DNA from: Spirodela intermedia
Taxonomy: Eukaryota; Streptophyta; Magnoliopsida; Alismatales; Araceae
Length of the DNA stretch: 64,000 bases
Direction: 5' to 3'
Assembly (NCBI GenBank): GCA_902729315.2
Contig: LR746281.1
Location: 3,346,501-3,410,500 of the forward strand
Shown here: in pieces, positions 1 to 12,720 of the stretch
Layout of the letters: each line of letters begins with the position of its first letter
Numbering within the stretch: position 1 is the stretch's first letter
The notes under the pieces: generated by a model
Databases searched by the model: none
What the model saw: only the letters and a program-made list of their open reading frames with translations
What the model was told of the DNA's origin: nothing
Translations under genes and position numbers: made by a program

Positions 1-1092
1 CTCATATTTTTTATCTGATTATCACAACTTTCTTGTATATCGCCGGTGAAGGATTAAGCAACCAGAATCATTGGATCATCAATTAAAATCTCGTCAATGC
101 GATTCGTAGAGTATTGCTACTAAAATTGATGAACGATTCACGATAAAAGGATCGCAAATCCATCAAGTAAAGCATCTCCGATTGATCAACAAACCAGCCA
201 TTGTCGGGAAGAGGACGATCTGCCGAGAGACGAGTCGCCACCTTTTGAGAGCATACCGGATGTGATGAAGAGCCTCTTCTTACTATGCAGACTTGAGGAT
301 GAAGCTCCCTGACACGCGCCCCACCTCCATCCAGCTCTTCTCCATTGGGTGACAACTACCGGAGAGCTGTAAAGTCGCTATTTTTTCGCTCCGCCAGGTG
401 ACAGCCGCCGGAGACGATTCGATAACCCATTTCATTGATCTCTAAACTTCGCAAGGAGATCTAGAGATTACCCATGTCATCTTTGTCTAAGGAGAGCCTT
501 CGAGGCCGTGGACATTGCACGACGATCTTCCTGAATGCTCAAGATTCCGGTGCATCGCTGACGCATCACCGTCGCGACACCGGAACACTATTTTTCTGCT
601 TTCAACTTAATTTTCACTTCATTTAGTGATAATTTGTGTGATTTAAATTTACCAAGATATACTTCATTTCATTACGATTCTTCTGAATTTTATAGATCTT
701 AATTTGATCAATTAAATCATCTCTAATCGCTTATGTAAGAATCGTCGGTCGGCACTCTATTTTCACCCGATTCGCGTTTGCCGGGCGCTAACATCATCTT
801 GATGTTCACACCCTTATTTCCCTTTTTCATGAATTTTAAATATATTTTATTTTCATTTCTTAGTATAAAATTCATAGAAAATAATATTTTTTGAGGAAAA
901 TTCTGAATAATTACCTGATATTATATTACATCCCTTGATCGACTTGGAAGATTATCGCTATTTTTGGAAGTTTTATTGATTTATACTTGATATATTTGTT
1001 TAGAAATACTTCTAAATATCTAAAAATTCGTATTTTCTAGTTTTATAAATTTTAAATTTACGTGATTTACTATACACGACTAAGTCACGTCA
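1..1092 (+). repeat. LTR of family A, cut by the window edge
   Basis: This is the 3' part of a long terminal repeat that recurs five more times in the window. It shares with them the block around the B-box-like downstream segment, the stretch giving TTTTAAATTTACGTGATTTA, and the terminal ...AAGTCACGTCA. The following bases (ATCTACC) do not resemble a primer-binding site, so it is either a solo LTR or a 3' LTR. Orientation is nominal, because no intact internal region is attached. Confidence 0.8.
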
Positions 1093-1607
1093 ATCTACCT
1101 TAGGCTGGGTGGAAGAGGCCTGATTTAATCAAGCAGATCAATAGTCACAAACTAGTAGAGATTTAATTAGACCCATTGAAATGGGGATGGAACATTGTTC
1201 AAAATGGGCCAAGCAAGTGGTAGTGGAAAGGAATGACTAGTGGAGTTGAGGACAATGGGCAATGGAGTGGTGGATGATAGTTTCAACAATGGAACACTAA
1301 TGAGGGGGTGATGGCAATGTGGTGACTACAAATAGTGGCAGTAGGGCTGATGATGATGGCAATGGCTTGAGACGGCGGCGAAGACAATGATAGTAGTTGA
1401 TGGCAACAATCGAGCCAACATAGATGGACTGCAATAGTAGTAGATAGTGGAAAGCAAATGACGGACGACATGTGATTGGCTGATGGTGGATGACGTTAGT
1501 GGCTGATAGATAAAGAATAGTGAATGATAGCAGTTGACATGATGATGGTGTTAGATAACAACCCCTCACGACCTCTCTTTGTGGAGTGAATGACCTTACA
1601 ACCTCTT
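1093..1607. other. Spacer between two LTR copies
   Basis: Non-coding spacer rich in GATGG, GTGG and AATGG triplet-like runs, which create antisense frames without recognisable protein similarity. Its right end (about 1573-1602) is one diverged unit of the 31-bp minisatellite that continues at 3350, showing that the next LTR landed inside that array. Confidence 0.5.
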
Positions 1608-3349
1608 TCATAAGTTTTATTATCATGAGTTAATAATTAGTAAATAATATAGTTTTAGCCTTAACTTATGATAAATAGACTTATATTTGTGTTAAATTGT
1701 GAAAAGTGATTTTCAGTTGATTAACGTGAATTTTGGCTAATTATATAATTTTCTATGAACTTATATGATTTTTATAATTCTTCTTTTGAAATAAATGAAG
1801 AAAAAGAAATTAAAATAAAAATATAGCAAAAAGGGGGGACCTGCCGACCAACTGAGCCCGCAAGCGGGTCGAAAGCATAGTTGAGGGGAGCCACGAGTAG
1901 GGACTCAAGCAACTAAGGACCGATGGGGGCATGTGTGCGTCACTCCCCTTCCACATTATCAGTGGCCAGCTAGCTATGAGGCAACTGATCGTACACGCGG
2001 GAGAAAAAGACTCATTACTTACAATGTGATATTACTATATATTCGCCCAAAACTTCGGCGCACAAGTGATGTGGGACTAAATCCGCATCACACCTTCTCT
2101 CGAAAAACTTCGAAGATTTTAATACCTAAACTACCCCATAATTATAACATAGATATACCATGATGATGTCACTTGATAAAGATATTAGAGTACTTATTTC
2201 AATCTCTCTCATATAGGTGGGCAACCGGCATGGGTTTGAATCCTCCCAAAGCCAAAACTCATATTTTTATTTGATTATCGTGACTTTCTTGTGGATAGTT
2301 AGTGAAAGATTAAGCCGTTAGAATCGCTGGATCATCAGCAAAAATCTCGTTAACGTAATTCGCAGGGTATTGTTACTAAAATTGTTGAACGATTCGCGAT
2401 AAAAGAATCGTGAATTCATCGAGTAAATCATCTCCGATTGATCAACGAACAAGTCGTCGTCGGGAAAAGAACAATCTGTCAGGAGACGAGTCACCACCTC
2501 CTGAGAGCATACCGGATGCGATGAAGAGCCTATTCTTATTGCACAGACCTAAGGATAAAGCTCCATGACACGCGCTCCATCTTTATCCAGCTCTTTTCCG
2601 TTAGGTAACAGTTGTTGAAGAGCCACAAAGTTGTCATTTTTCCACTCTGTCGGGTGATAGTCATCAAAGAGAATTCGATGACCCATTTCATTAATCTCTA
2701 GACTTCGCAAGGAAATCTAGAGATTGCTCACGTCGTCCTTGTCCAAAAAAAGCCTTCGAGGTCATAAACACTGCACAACGATCTTCCTGAACACTCAAGA
2801 TTCTGATGTATCATTGACACATCACCGCTGCGATGTCATAACTCTATTTTCTTACTTTTAACTTAATTTCTACTTCATTTAGTGATAATTTATGTGATTT
2901 AAATTTACTAAACTATACTTTATTCAATTACGATTCTTTCGAATTTTACAGATCTTAATTTGATCAATTAAATCATATGTAATCGCTTACGTAAGAATCA
3001 CTAAGTGGAACTCTATTTTTGTCCAATTCGCATTTGTCAAGGGCTGATGTCATCCTGACATCTGTACCCTTATTTTCATTTTTTGTGAATTTTAAATATA
3101 TTTTATTTTCATTTCTTAGTATAAGTTCATAAAAAATTATATTCTTTGAGAAAAATTCTGAAAACTTATCTGATATTATATTACATCCTTGTGATCAACT
3201 TGAAAAATTATCATTATTTTTTAAACTTTTATTGAATTCTAATTAATATATTTTTTAAGAAATATTTCTAAATATCTAAAAATTGGTATTTTCTAGTTTT
3301 ATAAATTTTAAATTTACATGATTTACTATACAACGACTAAGTTATGTCA
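1608..3349 (+). repeat. Solo LTR of family A inside a minisatellite
   Basis: An LTR of about 1.74 kb that begins TCATAAG (the first dinucleotide is mutated from TG in the sister copies) and ends ...AAGTTATGTCA. The flanking pentamers are CTCTT and CTCTC, a near-match target duplication with one change. Sequence on both sides belongs to the same 31-bp minisatellite. It is diverged from the other copies by many transitions, so it is an old insertion. Confidence 0.8.
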
Positions 3350-3471
3350 CTCTCTTTGTAGAGCAAATGACCCTCATAGTCTCTCATTGTAGAGCAAATG
3401 ACCCTCATAGTCTCTCATTGTAGAGCAAATGACCCTCATAATCTCTCACAGTCTCTCACAATCTCTCACAT
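3350..3471. repeat. 31-bp minisatellite with a 10-bp subrepeat
   Basis: Three nearly identical 31-bp units start at 3350, 3381 and 3412 (CTCTCATTGTAGAGCAAATG followed by ACCCTCATAGT). They are followed by three 10-bp CTCTCACARt units. A further diverged unit lies left of the LTR at about 1573-1602. Confidence 0.85.
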
Positions 3472-5336
3472 CTCCTTATTGAGTAATATGAGATAAAATC
3501 TCAAATGAACTTTATCTTTTCTCTTCCTTCATCTCTAGGTTCACATTTGTATTTATCAACCATAACTTACAAAGTGCACAATATCTTCTAAAATGTACTT
3601 GATGTTAGTAGATCAAGTGAGGCCTGATGGGGATTGAAGAAGTAGGCGGGTTCCTCTACATCATTAGTACATCAACCTAGGCCTATTAAGGTAGAATTTT
3701 CCTTCTTAAGTATCTTCTTCTTTCGTTAGCATCAGAGAAATTGAAGATAAAGTGAGTTCCCAACAATGTACATATATTCTGTCAGTTCAAAAAAGAGAGT
3801 TGTTGTACTTGGACAGCCACAAGTTGCTTGCTTTGGGAAATTAAAACTGGAACGAACTCCATTCTAAGAACTAGAAGCCTTTGCACAATTCACTTCCTGA
3901 ATTTGATAAAGCTGCAAATAATTATTTTTGTAATAGGTCAACAAGTATGCAATTTGATAACAAAATCCCTACAGTCATTTATTATTTAAACTGTCTTCTC
4001 ATAACAAATAAAGCATAGTCCCACTAAGTCTGATATCTTTACATAGCATAGGCTAAATACCCCACCAGAAAGAACAGGACGATAAATAGTGCAGAGTGGA
4101 ACGTATCCAGACACAACGATTTACCTTAAAAAGTCCTGACATGTCACACTTACATGTAAACAGTTAAAAGTTCAATTTGTATAAGGGTGACCTCCCCTTC
4201 TCCTGCTTGGCTGAATTTACATGCCCAGTTACTGTAGTTCACCGATGAGAGGTGCCCCATTTGTGCACAGTAACGCTTCCTGTTTCCAGTAGTAGAATAA
4301 GGGAGGGACAAACTTGTCTTCTTCATGTTAGCCTTTGAAATGAACTTTTGTTGATATGAAAAACCGGAAGCAGTTCACGTTTCTGTCACAAAGAAGGGCT
4401 AATGCAGTAATTTTGTCGGGTAAACCCACCATGTACTGGCTTCCAAATTGTTAGTCTAGCAAGTTCACTTCTTCTTCCCCGCCCTAAAGCGAGAAAGAGA
4501 TCATGCTTCTTTGGTGATGACCCATTTGAGTGTGCAAATGTTTAGAAGTCCATTAAGGGAGTTGTTGGGTTCTCACGAAGACTTTCTTTTGTAGGTCAGT
4601 TTACATGTCCCTGACAGTGGGAGCGGGAATCAAGGCCTCTCAGAGCTTTTGGAGAAAGCAAAAAGGTCCAAACGAGGTGGATGCACAGTTCTTTTCGTGT
4701 TAATGAAACGAATCCCTGAACCGTACAGATCTGCGACCTTTTCGTGTTAATGAAGCAATATCTGCAAGAATTCCCTTAGGCGGAAACTCCGCAGACTGTC
4801 GAACCTGAGCTTTCTCTATCACAGTAAAAGTTCTTTCTGCCTAAGGTTATGGTTCCCCGCGCATCCGACAAGTTAATCCTCCAAACGAGCTAAACGAGGA
4901 CCTGCCAATCCCTCACACCTCACTGTCTTTAGTCCTTTCTATTTTCGCCCATCTGTGTGAGCATTCAGCTCTGAAGAAATAACATGGAATATTTATGCTG
5001 AAGAAGATCACGGAGTGGTGGCGTGCGAGCGATTCAGGACTGATACAACGGATGTGTTCTACATGACACGTAGGGCTGAATTCGTGAGTATGCTCCTAGA
5101 TAAACCAAATCGTCCGTAAATAAAATATGTAATACAGCGAACGCCAGATTTCAAGATACGCAAGTCACACCTTTATTTCAAATAACTCTCACGCAAAAGC
5201 ATGGGAGGATCCGACAGACTAGAGCACGCTCGTTGACGAGAAACATGCAGACTGGAACATACATCACAGGAGGAGCTCCGACAAACACTGTAGCATTTAT
5301 GGAAAAAAAAAGACCAGATAACTTTATCCTCGCCGA
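3472..5336. other. Intergenic region, no gene seen
   Basis: I see no coding frame with family similarity, no LTR family A sequence and no tRNA. The right end, up to 5336, is presumably the 3' UTR and downstream region of the minus-strand 8-cysteine gene. The repeated CTTTTCGTGTTAATGAA at about 4693 and 4739 is a short local duplication. Confidence 0.4.
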
Positions 5337-5705
5337 CTAGGTGGGACAGCCAAAACCAATCGGCAGGGTCACGTTACATAATTTCACAAGAAGCCCGATA
5401 TCGCCTGGGATGCTAATGTTGAGACCAAGGATGTTCACTCTGACCGCGAGGCAAAGGCAGGAAGCAGCCTGGTTCGCTGACAGGCTTCTGATGAGGGTAC
5501 AGCAGGGCCCATTAGGATTTCCGATTCCAAGTAATTTCAGGACCAACAGCACCGGAGCGCAAATTGCTAGGGACAACACGTTAATAACACATGGCAGAAG
5601 CCCGATGGGTGGCGGAGGAGGTGAAGGGGTTTGGCCAGAAACTAATGAAGAGAACAGCAAATGAAAGACGAGGACTGCAGCTATGACATGAGATTTTGAA
5701 GCCAT
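5337..5705 (-). CDS. Hybrid proline-rich / 8-cysteine (DC2.15-like) secreted protein
   Basis: A small secreted cell-wall protein of the hydrophobic-seed/LTP-like family. Starting at the methionine at 5705 it has 122 residues: a signal peptide (MASKSHVIAAVLVFHLLFSS, probable cut after VSG), a short proline stretch (TPSPPPPP), then the 8-cysteine domain. The cysteines follow the family order C...C...CC...CxC...C...C (LLPC, AIC, PCC, CLC, LCN, FGC). The frame is open 18 codons upstream to 5759, but the internal start gives a clean signal peptide. It is intronless, as is usual for this family. The proline linker is much shorter than in classical HyPRPs, so it is close to a bare 8CM protein. Its exact role is not known; family members are linked to the wall, lipids and stress. 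It is isolated among repeats. Confidence 0.88.
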   Translation of the reverse strand: MASKSHVIAAVLVFHLLFSSLVSGQTPSPPPPPIGLLPCVINVLSLAICAPVLLVLKLLGIGNPNGPCCTLIRSLSANQAASCLCLAVRVNILGLNISIPGDIGLLVKLCNVTLPIGFGCPT

Positions 5706-5805
5706 AATGAGTCCGCTGCTAAAACACCTAAAAGGACGATTGGAGGAATGAAGAGGCAACGCTGCTTCTCAGTTCATGCCTGAGTGTTGGAATAGGGAGG
5801 GTGAT

Positions 5806-5812
5806 CTTATAG
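5806..5812 (-). promoter_or_regulatory. TATA-like box of the 8-cysteine gene
   Basis: CTATAAG on the minus strand, about 100 bases upstream of the chosen start at 5705, a normal distance for a plant TATA box with a short leader. It is a single short match, so support is modest. Confidence 0.4.
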
Positions 5813-5829
5813 TGCTCGTTCTAACAGCA

Positions 5830-7250
5830 ACGAGAGGTTACCCTTCCAGGAGTTGCTTTCTTGACAGTTCAGCAAATACAGCCAGGAGTTGGCTGCTGGA
5901 ATTGATTGGAATGGTTGTACGACTTTCGGGCTGTTCTCAGTTTACGTTTGCTGGTCCTATATCTGTTCGTTATCTCATTTATTGGACTGCAGCTACAACT
6001 ACTTGATGTCTAAGGCTGGGAGAAAACTTGGAGGCCGACCTCTTAAATGAAAACATTTGTTGACGAGGATGAAGAAAATCCATCCGAACGCATATGAGAG
6101 TATGTTAGGTATAGGCGCATTCCGTATCGAATTTCTTACGAGCCTTGAGCTCGTTGAAGAAGTTTGAACTCTAAGGTGAACGCATGCTTGACGGAAAAAA
6201 GGAGATGTACCGATTGAAGACGACTGTATAATTGTTTACGGCTTCCAAGATGTCAAGCGTTTATATTGTTGCGCCTATCTTCTTGACGAACACTGAACGA
6301 GGAATATCTCCACAATAATCTATCCTGTTTGCAGTTGTATCGGCAACGGAAATATGATAAACTAAGGTGTTAGCTTGCTAGTCTGCCGCGTTGACTGTCT
6401 GTCGCTATTCAATACCGCAAAAATTTGGGAGTGGGAATATAGCTTGGTTGTAATTGGCTTCGGTGAATAGTTTTCCTCAAGTCCCTTAGGACCAGAATAT
6501 CTTTTTTTTTCGTTTTTCTCACTAATATTCCTTTAGGTCAATCTTAAATTAAAGATGGAGTCATTGTCCACCACATTCCCAACAGCTTAGACAACTACTT
6601 TTGCCTGCCATGATGATTATTAATTGAAAAGTCGTATTTAGATTTTGCTTTGACTATCGCAATCCTCAAATCTGCCTGACGTAAGAGAATCATGTCAAGT
6701 TGATTTGGGAGACTGGTACATGCGCACCATTGCTTCAGCTGACTGGCAAAAGGTCAGCTGTGGGTTAATGATAACTCTCGTTAATTACATGATAAAAATG
6801 ATTAATATTTTATATTTTATAATTTAATTTTACAGAAATATTTGTAAATTGTTATAATCTATGTTGCATTTATTTCTGAATTCTTATTAATTTTTTCTAT
6901 ATTTTTCTGAGCTTATTATGATAAATAATAATATAATAATAATTAAATTAAAATATGAGATTAATTTCTTTTTTTAGGTTTTCCACATCAATGACCGACG
7001 TAATGAATACAGTGAGAAGTATGGGAGATGATTCGATGAAATCGGCAAAATTAACACACATGAAGATGAAAAAACACTAGAAGAGGAAGAATGAGACATC
7101 TTCGATCGATCTATCTCTCCTCACAATCATTTTCTCTCTCCTCTGGTGGCGATGAATGTGGATTTGTCCTAATCATCCATCCAATACAAATGATGGATTT
7201 CTTCTCGATTTCTCCTTAATTCAATCACTACATAAGTTGAACTTAAAATT
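5830..7250. other. Promoter side of the 8-cysteine gene, then AT-rich spacer
   Basis: No gene recognised. From about 6780 the sequence becomes very AT-rich and merges into the downstream flank of the minus-strand gypsy relic that starts at 7256. Confidence 0.35.
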
Positions 7251-8053
7251 TTTTTTTAAATAATCTCTCTACTATTGAGTTCTACTTTGTCATTAGCTTG
7301 GGAATGATATAGGGTCGTGATTCTATATTTGACACCATATTTCTTAAGCAAACTCAAAAAATGACTATTGTTAAGGTGAGATCTCCCATCACTAATGATG
7401 GCATGAGGATAGTCAGACCGAGATAATCTATTTTGAACAATAAATTTCAGAATAATTTTGTGATTATTTGTTCTAATGGGTATGGCTTCTACCCATTTTG
7501 AAACATAGTCCACAGCCAAAAGAATATATTCATAACTTGCAAAAGGAGGAAACAGTCCCATAAAATCAATTCCCCATAAATCCAAAATTTCTACCTCTAA
7601 AATTAATTGGAGTGACATTGCATCTCTCTTAGAGATGTTCAAAGTAGCTTGACATGTTGTACATGACCTATAGAAGTTATGAGCATCTCGAAAAATAATT
7701 AGTCAATCAAATCCACTTTGAAATTTTTTGTAGCAATCTTTTTAGAGGCAACATGTCCCCCACATGTAGAAGAATGTCACATAGTCAAAATATTAAATTG
7801 CTCCTCTTCTAGAACACATTTGTAGGGGATTTGATCAACTCTTAAGTGAAATAATTCTAGTTCTTCCTAAAAGTAATATGTCATTTCACTAAAAAAACTT
7901 CATTTAATACTTGTAAGCCAGTTATAAAGTAATTGTCATGTTACCAAGTAATTAACTATATCCGCATACCAAGTTATTTTACATGTATTAATAATAACCA
8001 AATGCTCATTAGAAAAAATATCTAAAATTAGTACATTAGTATGCATGCATAAT

Positions 8054-9190
8054 TGATGTGACCTAATCATTGCATAATAAATCACGTGAATTTAAATATT
8101 TATACAATTAGAAAATACTAATTTCCAAATATTTATAAGTATTTTTGAATAAATATATTCATTATAATTCAATAAAAGTTCCAAAAATAGTGAGAATTTT
8201 CTTAGTTAATCACACGGATGTAATATAATATCAGATAATATTTTATTTTTTTTGCAAAGAATATATTATTTTATGAGTTTTAGACTAAGTAATGAAAATA
8301 AAATAAATTTAAAATTCACAAAAAAGGGAAATAAGGTGTGTGCATTAGGATGATGTTAGCACCTTGATGAATGTGAATCAGATACAAATAGAGTTTCACT
8401 TGGTGATTCCTACTTAAGTAATTAAAAATGATTTAATTGGACAAATTAAGATTTGTAAAAGTTAGAATAATTTTAATTTAATGAATAAGAGTTTCAAAAC
8501 TTAAAATCATAAAAAATATCACTAAATTAAGTATAAATTAAGTTGAAAGTAGAAAAGATAAAGTTCTGGCCTCGCGATAGTGATTACTTAAATTTTGTGT
8601 GTTTGAGATGATTATCGTGCAATATCTATTGCCTCAAGGGCTCTCCTTTAATATGGACGACTTGAGCATGTCCTAAATCTACTTTCAAAGTTTAGAAAAT
8701 AATGGTGAAAGTTAAATTAGTTAAAAACATAAAATAAAGTTCTAACATCACAACGACAATATGTCAAAATCTTAAGTGTCTAAGAGGACAATCGAATAAT
8801 GTCCATAGTCTCAAAAGCTTTCCTTAGACATAGATGATGTGAACAATCTCTAGATCTTTTTGTGAAGTCTAGAAATTAATAAAGTGGGTTAACAAATCGT
8901 CTTTGCCAATTGTCACCCGGTGAAGCAAAAATATAATAATTTTGTAGATCTCCAACAGCTGTCACCCAATAGAGATAAGTGAGATGGAGGTAGAGTACAT
9001 CTTAGGAAACTTCATCCTCACGTCCACATAGTAAAAAGAGGCTCTTCATTACATATGATATGCTCTCAAGAGGTGACAACTTATCTCATAGTGGATCGTC
9101 CTCTTCTCGACAACGACTTGTTCATCAATCAATCAGAGATGATTTACTCGATAGATTCATGATCTTTTTATCTAAAATTATTTAACAATC
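8054..9190 (-). repeat. Truncated LTR of family A
   Basis: Reverse-orientation copy beginning TGATGTGACCTAATCATTG (matching the end of the 17795 copy) and running to about 9185. The remaining 450 or so bases that other copies have are missing. It lies between the RNase H remnant (right) and the integrase remnant (left) of the gypsy pol. The intervening RNase H/connection coding is also absent, so a deletion took part of the LTR together with pol. A 14-base direct repeat (ATCTTTTTATCTAA) sits at the truncated end. Confidence 0.7.
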
Positions 9191-9885
9191 TTTTTATCTA
9201 ATGGCCAACAAATCTTTTTTAGTACTACTGTAATTTAATTAGACATTGGCAAGAGTCTTACTAGTGTAATATGGTGACTGATTTCTTGTCAATTCATTGA
9301 CTCAAAACAGCTCCCATTACAAAATTAGAGGCATCACACATTGACTCAAAAGGATGAGTCCAATCGTGACCTCGGAGGATAGAGGCCTTGATAAGAGCTT
9401 GCTTGATTTTTAGGAAGGCCGATTCCCTTGTAGCATCACAAGATTTTACTCCTTAGCTAGAAGTTGGGTTAGTGGTTTAGCAAGATTAACAAAGCCTTTA
9501 ATAAATTGTTGATAAAAACCTATGTGACCTAAGAAGGTGTGTAGTTGACATATAGAGAAGTGGGAAGATAAAGGTTTTGTATAACCTCTATTTTTGCCTT
9601 GTCGACCTCTAATTCTCGCTAGCTGACCAAGTGGTTTAATACCATGCCTTCAGTGACCATGAAATTGAACTTTTCTTAACTCAATACCAACTTTTTCTCT
9701 AGAAAAATTTACAAAACTTTAGTTAGATTAATCAAGTATTCATCAAAAGTTTGACTGAAAATAGAGAAATTGTTCATGAATATCCCTAAACAGTCCCCTA
9801 CTAATGTGAAAAACATGGTACTCATGCACCATTGGAAGGTGGCTGGTGCATTGCATAGCCCAAAAAGGATTCTAGTGAAGACATA

Positions 9886-11509
9886 TGATAAGTCTTCATT
9901 ATCATGAGTTAATAATTAGTAAATAATATAGTTTTAGCCTTAACTCATGATAAATAGACTTATATTTGTGTTAAAGTGTGAAAAGTGGTTTTCAGTTGAT
10001 TAACGTGAATTTTTGGGTAATTATGTTATTTTATATGATTTTTACAGTCTTACTTTTAAGATAAATGAAGGAAAAGAAATAAAAAAAAAATATAACAAAA
10101 TGGGGGGGGTGCCAGCCAGCTAGGCCCGCAAGTGGGTCAGAAGTGTAGTCGGGCAGGAGCCGCGAGCAAGGGCTCAAGCGACTTGAACCAATGGGGGCAC
10201 GTGTGCGCCACTCCCCTTCCACATCACCGGTGGCCAGCCAGCTATGGGGCAAGGAGTGGTCATACACGCACGAGAAAGGGACTTGATCGGGAATGTAATA
10301 TTACTTTATATTTGTTAGAAACTTTGGCGCACAACTGATGTGGGACTAAACCCGTGTCACCTTTCCCAGAAAGGGCAGGCAATTGGCGCGGGTTTGAATC
10401 CTCCTAGAGCCAAAACTCATATTTTTTTTCTAATTATCGTGACTTTCCTACAAATCGCCGATGAAGGATGAAGCAACCAGAATCGTTGGATTATTGGCAA
10501 AAATCTCGTCAACGCGATTCACAAAGTATTATTACTAAAATTTCTGAACGATTCACAATAAAAGGATTGTGAATCTATCGAGTAAAGCATCTCCGATTGA
10601 TCAACGAACAAGCCGTCGTCAAGAAGAAGATGATCTGCCGAGAGACGAGTCGCCACCTCCTGAGAGCGTACCAAATGTGATGAAGAGCCTCCTCTTGCTG
10701 TGTGGACCTGAGGATGAAGCTCCTTAACACGCACCTCACCTTCATCCAGCTCTTCTCTATCAGGTGACAACCGCCGGAGAGCCGCAAAGTCATCATTTTT
10801 CTGCTCCACCGGGTGACAACCGCCAGAGATGATTCAACAACCTATTTCATTGATCTCTAGACTTCGCAAGGAGATCTAGAGATTGCCTACATCGTCCTTG
10901 TCTAAGGAGAGCCTTCGAGGCTGTGGACACTGCACGACTATCCTCTCGAACGCTCAGGATTCCAGTGCATCGCCGATGCATCGCCGCCACGATGTCGGAA
11001 CTCTGTTTTCCTACTTTCAACTTACATTACACTTCATTTAGTGATAATTTGTGTGATTTGAATTTACCAAAATATACTTCGTTCACTTACGATTCTTCCG
11101 ACTTTTACAGATCTTAATTTGATCAATTAAATCGTCTGTAATCACTTACGTAAGAATTTTCAGGTGGAACTTTGTTTTCACCCGATTCGCGTTCACTGGG
11201 CGTTGACGTCATCTTGACGTCCGCACCCTTATTTCCCTTTTTTGTGAATTTTAAATATATTTTCTTTTTATTTATTAGTATAAAATTCATAGAAAATAGT
11301 ATTCTTTGAGGAAAATTCTGAATAATTACCAGATATTATATTACATCCCTGTGATCGACCTGGAAAATTACTACTATTTTTAGAAGTTTTATTGAATTAT
11401 ACTTGATATATTTGTTTAGAAATACTTCTAAATATCTTAAAATTCGTATTTTCTAGTTTTATAAATTTTAAATTTGCGTGATTTACTATACAACAACTAA
11501 GTCACGTCA
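9886..11509 (+). repeat. Solo LTR of family A with exact target duplication ACATA
   Basis: A 1624-bp LTR beginning TGATAAGTCTTCATTATCAT and ending AAGTCACGTCA. It is flanked by the exact 5-bp direct repeat ACATA (9881-9885 and 11510-11514). It interrupts the reverse-transcriptase region of the minus-strand gypsy relic; pol resumes in the same frame on the other side. Absence of any internal region between flanks shows it is a solo LTR left by LTR-LTR recombination. Confidence 0.92.
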
Positions 11510-12720
11510 ACATACATACCAAAGGGGTAGGTAAAAGGTGTCTTGTCTTGATCATCTAGAAAAATTTTAACCTGATTATACCCCAAGTATCCATCAAGAA
11601 AAAAAAAAGTGACATGCTAGATGTTTCAAAATTTAATCTATAAATGACAAGGGAGAGTGGTCTTTCTTAGTGACTTGGTTTAATTTTTTATAATCAATAC
11701 ATACCCTCCAACTAGTAGTTAGGCAGATTTGAATCTCCTCTCCCCTATCATTTATACAGACTGTAATTCCTGATTTTTTTTAAGACAACATGAATTGTTC
11801 TTACCCAGGGGCTGTTAGAAATGACATAGATTTTCCCAACATCTAGTCACTTCACTATTTTAGCTTTGACTACCTCCAACATTTTTGGCTTAAGTCTCTG
11901 CTGGACATCTTTAATTGGCTGCACATTTTCATTTGTAAAAAGTCTATGCATGCATACCTCAAGACTAATACATTAGATGTCTGAAAGAGTCCATCTAATG
12001 GCTAGCTTGTATTGCTTTAGTGTGCTCACTAACTTCTCCTCTTGTTCTATTGTCAAGCAAGAGGAAATAACAATAGGAAGTGTAACATGTGAGCCTAGAT
12101 ATACATACTTTATGTGAAAAGTCAGCAGCTTCAAGATTGAAGGAAGACTCATTAGAGCTGCAGGGGCTTTTCCCAGATCGATGTCAATGGGGGACTCAAG
12201 CATGTCACCTGCCTCTTCACTGAAAAAAATTCTGTACACACATAAGCAACATCAATTCTTCATAAATATTCAGATTGGTCAAGATACTTCAATAATTTTA
12301 CAATTTTCAACTCAACTTTCTCTTGCCAAAATTTTAATTCTATTGTCTCCTCACCCCAATATGTTGTGGTTTTATCCATGGCCTAAAAGAGACATCTTAA
12401 GATTATTTAGGTATGACTAATATTTTATGTTATCTTTATATCAATGATAATAAAGTTTACCAAAAAATAACAACTCTCAATTTTCACTATAACGTCTTCT
12501 AAAACTCCATAGAACTGTCAAACTGATCTATCTGCTAGCTATAGCTCAACAAAAAAAGGTTGTAAATCACGAAGTTTATATATATCATATAGAGCTTTGG
12601 GCAATATATTAGCAATTGTCTCTGAATCAAGTAAAGAGCAAGTAAAAATCATAACTTTAATCTCAAACTTGATGAGAAGAGATCTTAAATCTTGTCGCTT
12701 TATTGAAATTTGATTTAGTA

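Larger units (their letters stand above)
7256..12720 (-). mobile_element. Degenerate Ty3/gypsy pol (Athila/Tat-like), interrupted
   Basis: A decayed retrotransposon read on the minus strand. The order is: protease-like segment (about 12720-12400), linker leading into reverse transcriptase (12239-11973), first half of RT (about 11960-11510), an inserted LTR, second half of RT and RNase H (9885 to about 9200), an LTR fragment, then the H...C..C region and integrase core (8053-7256). The best open piece is the 128-residue integrase fragment at 7642-7256, with WGIDFMG, VDYVSKW and ISDG landmarks typical of non-chromoviral gypsy integrases. Many stops and frameshifts make it non-functional. No own LTRs were identified for it. 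Confidence 0.85.

Noticed and set aside
1-3349. LTRs at 1-1092 and 1608-3349 as the two ends of one element
   Set aside because: The 515-base spacer has no primer-binding site, polypurine tract or coding sequence. The second copy has its own near-matching flanking pentamers and a different 3' end subfamily.
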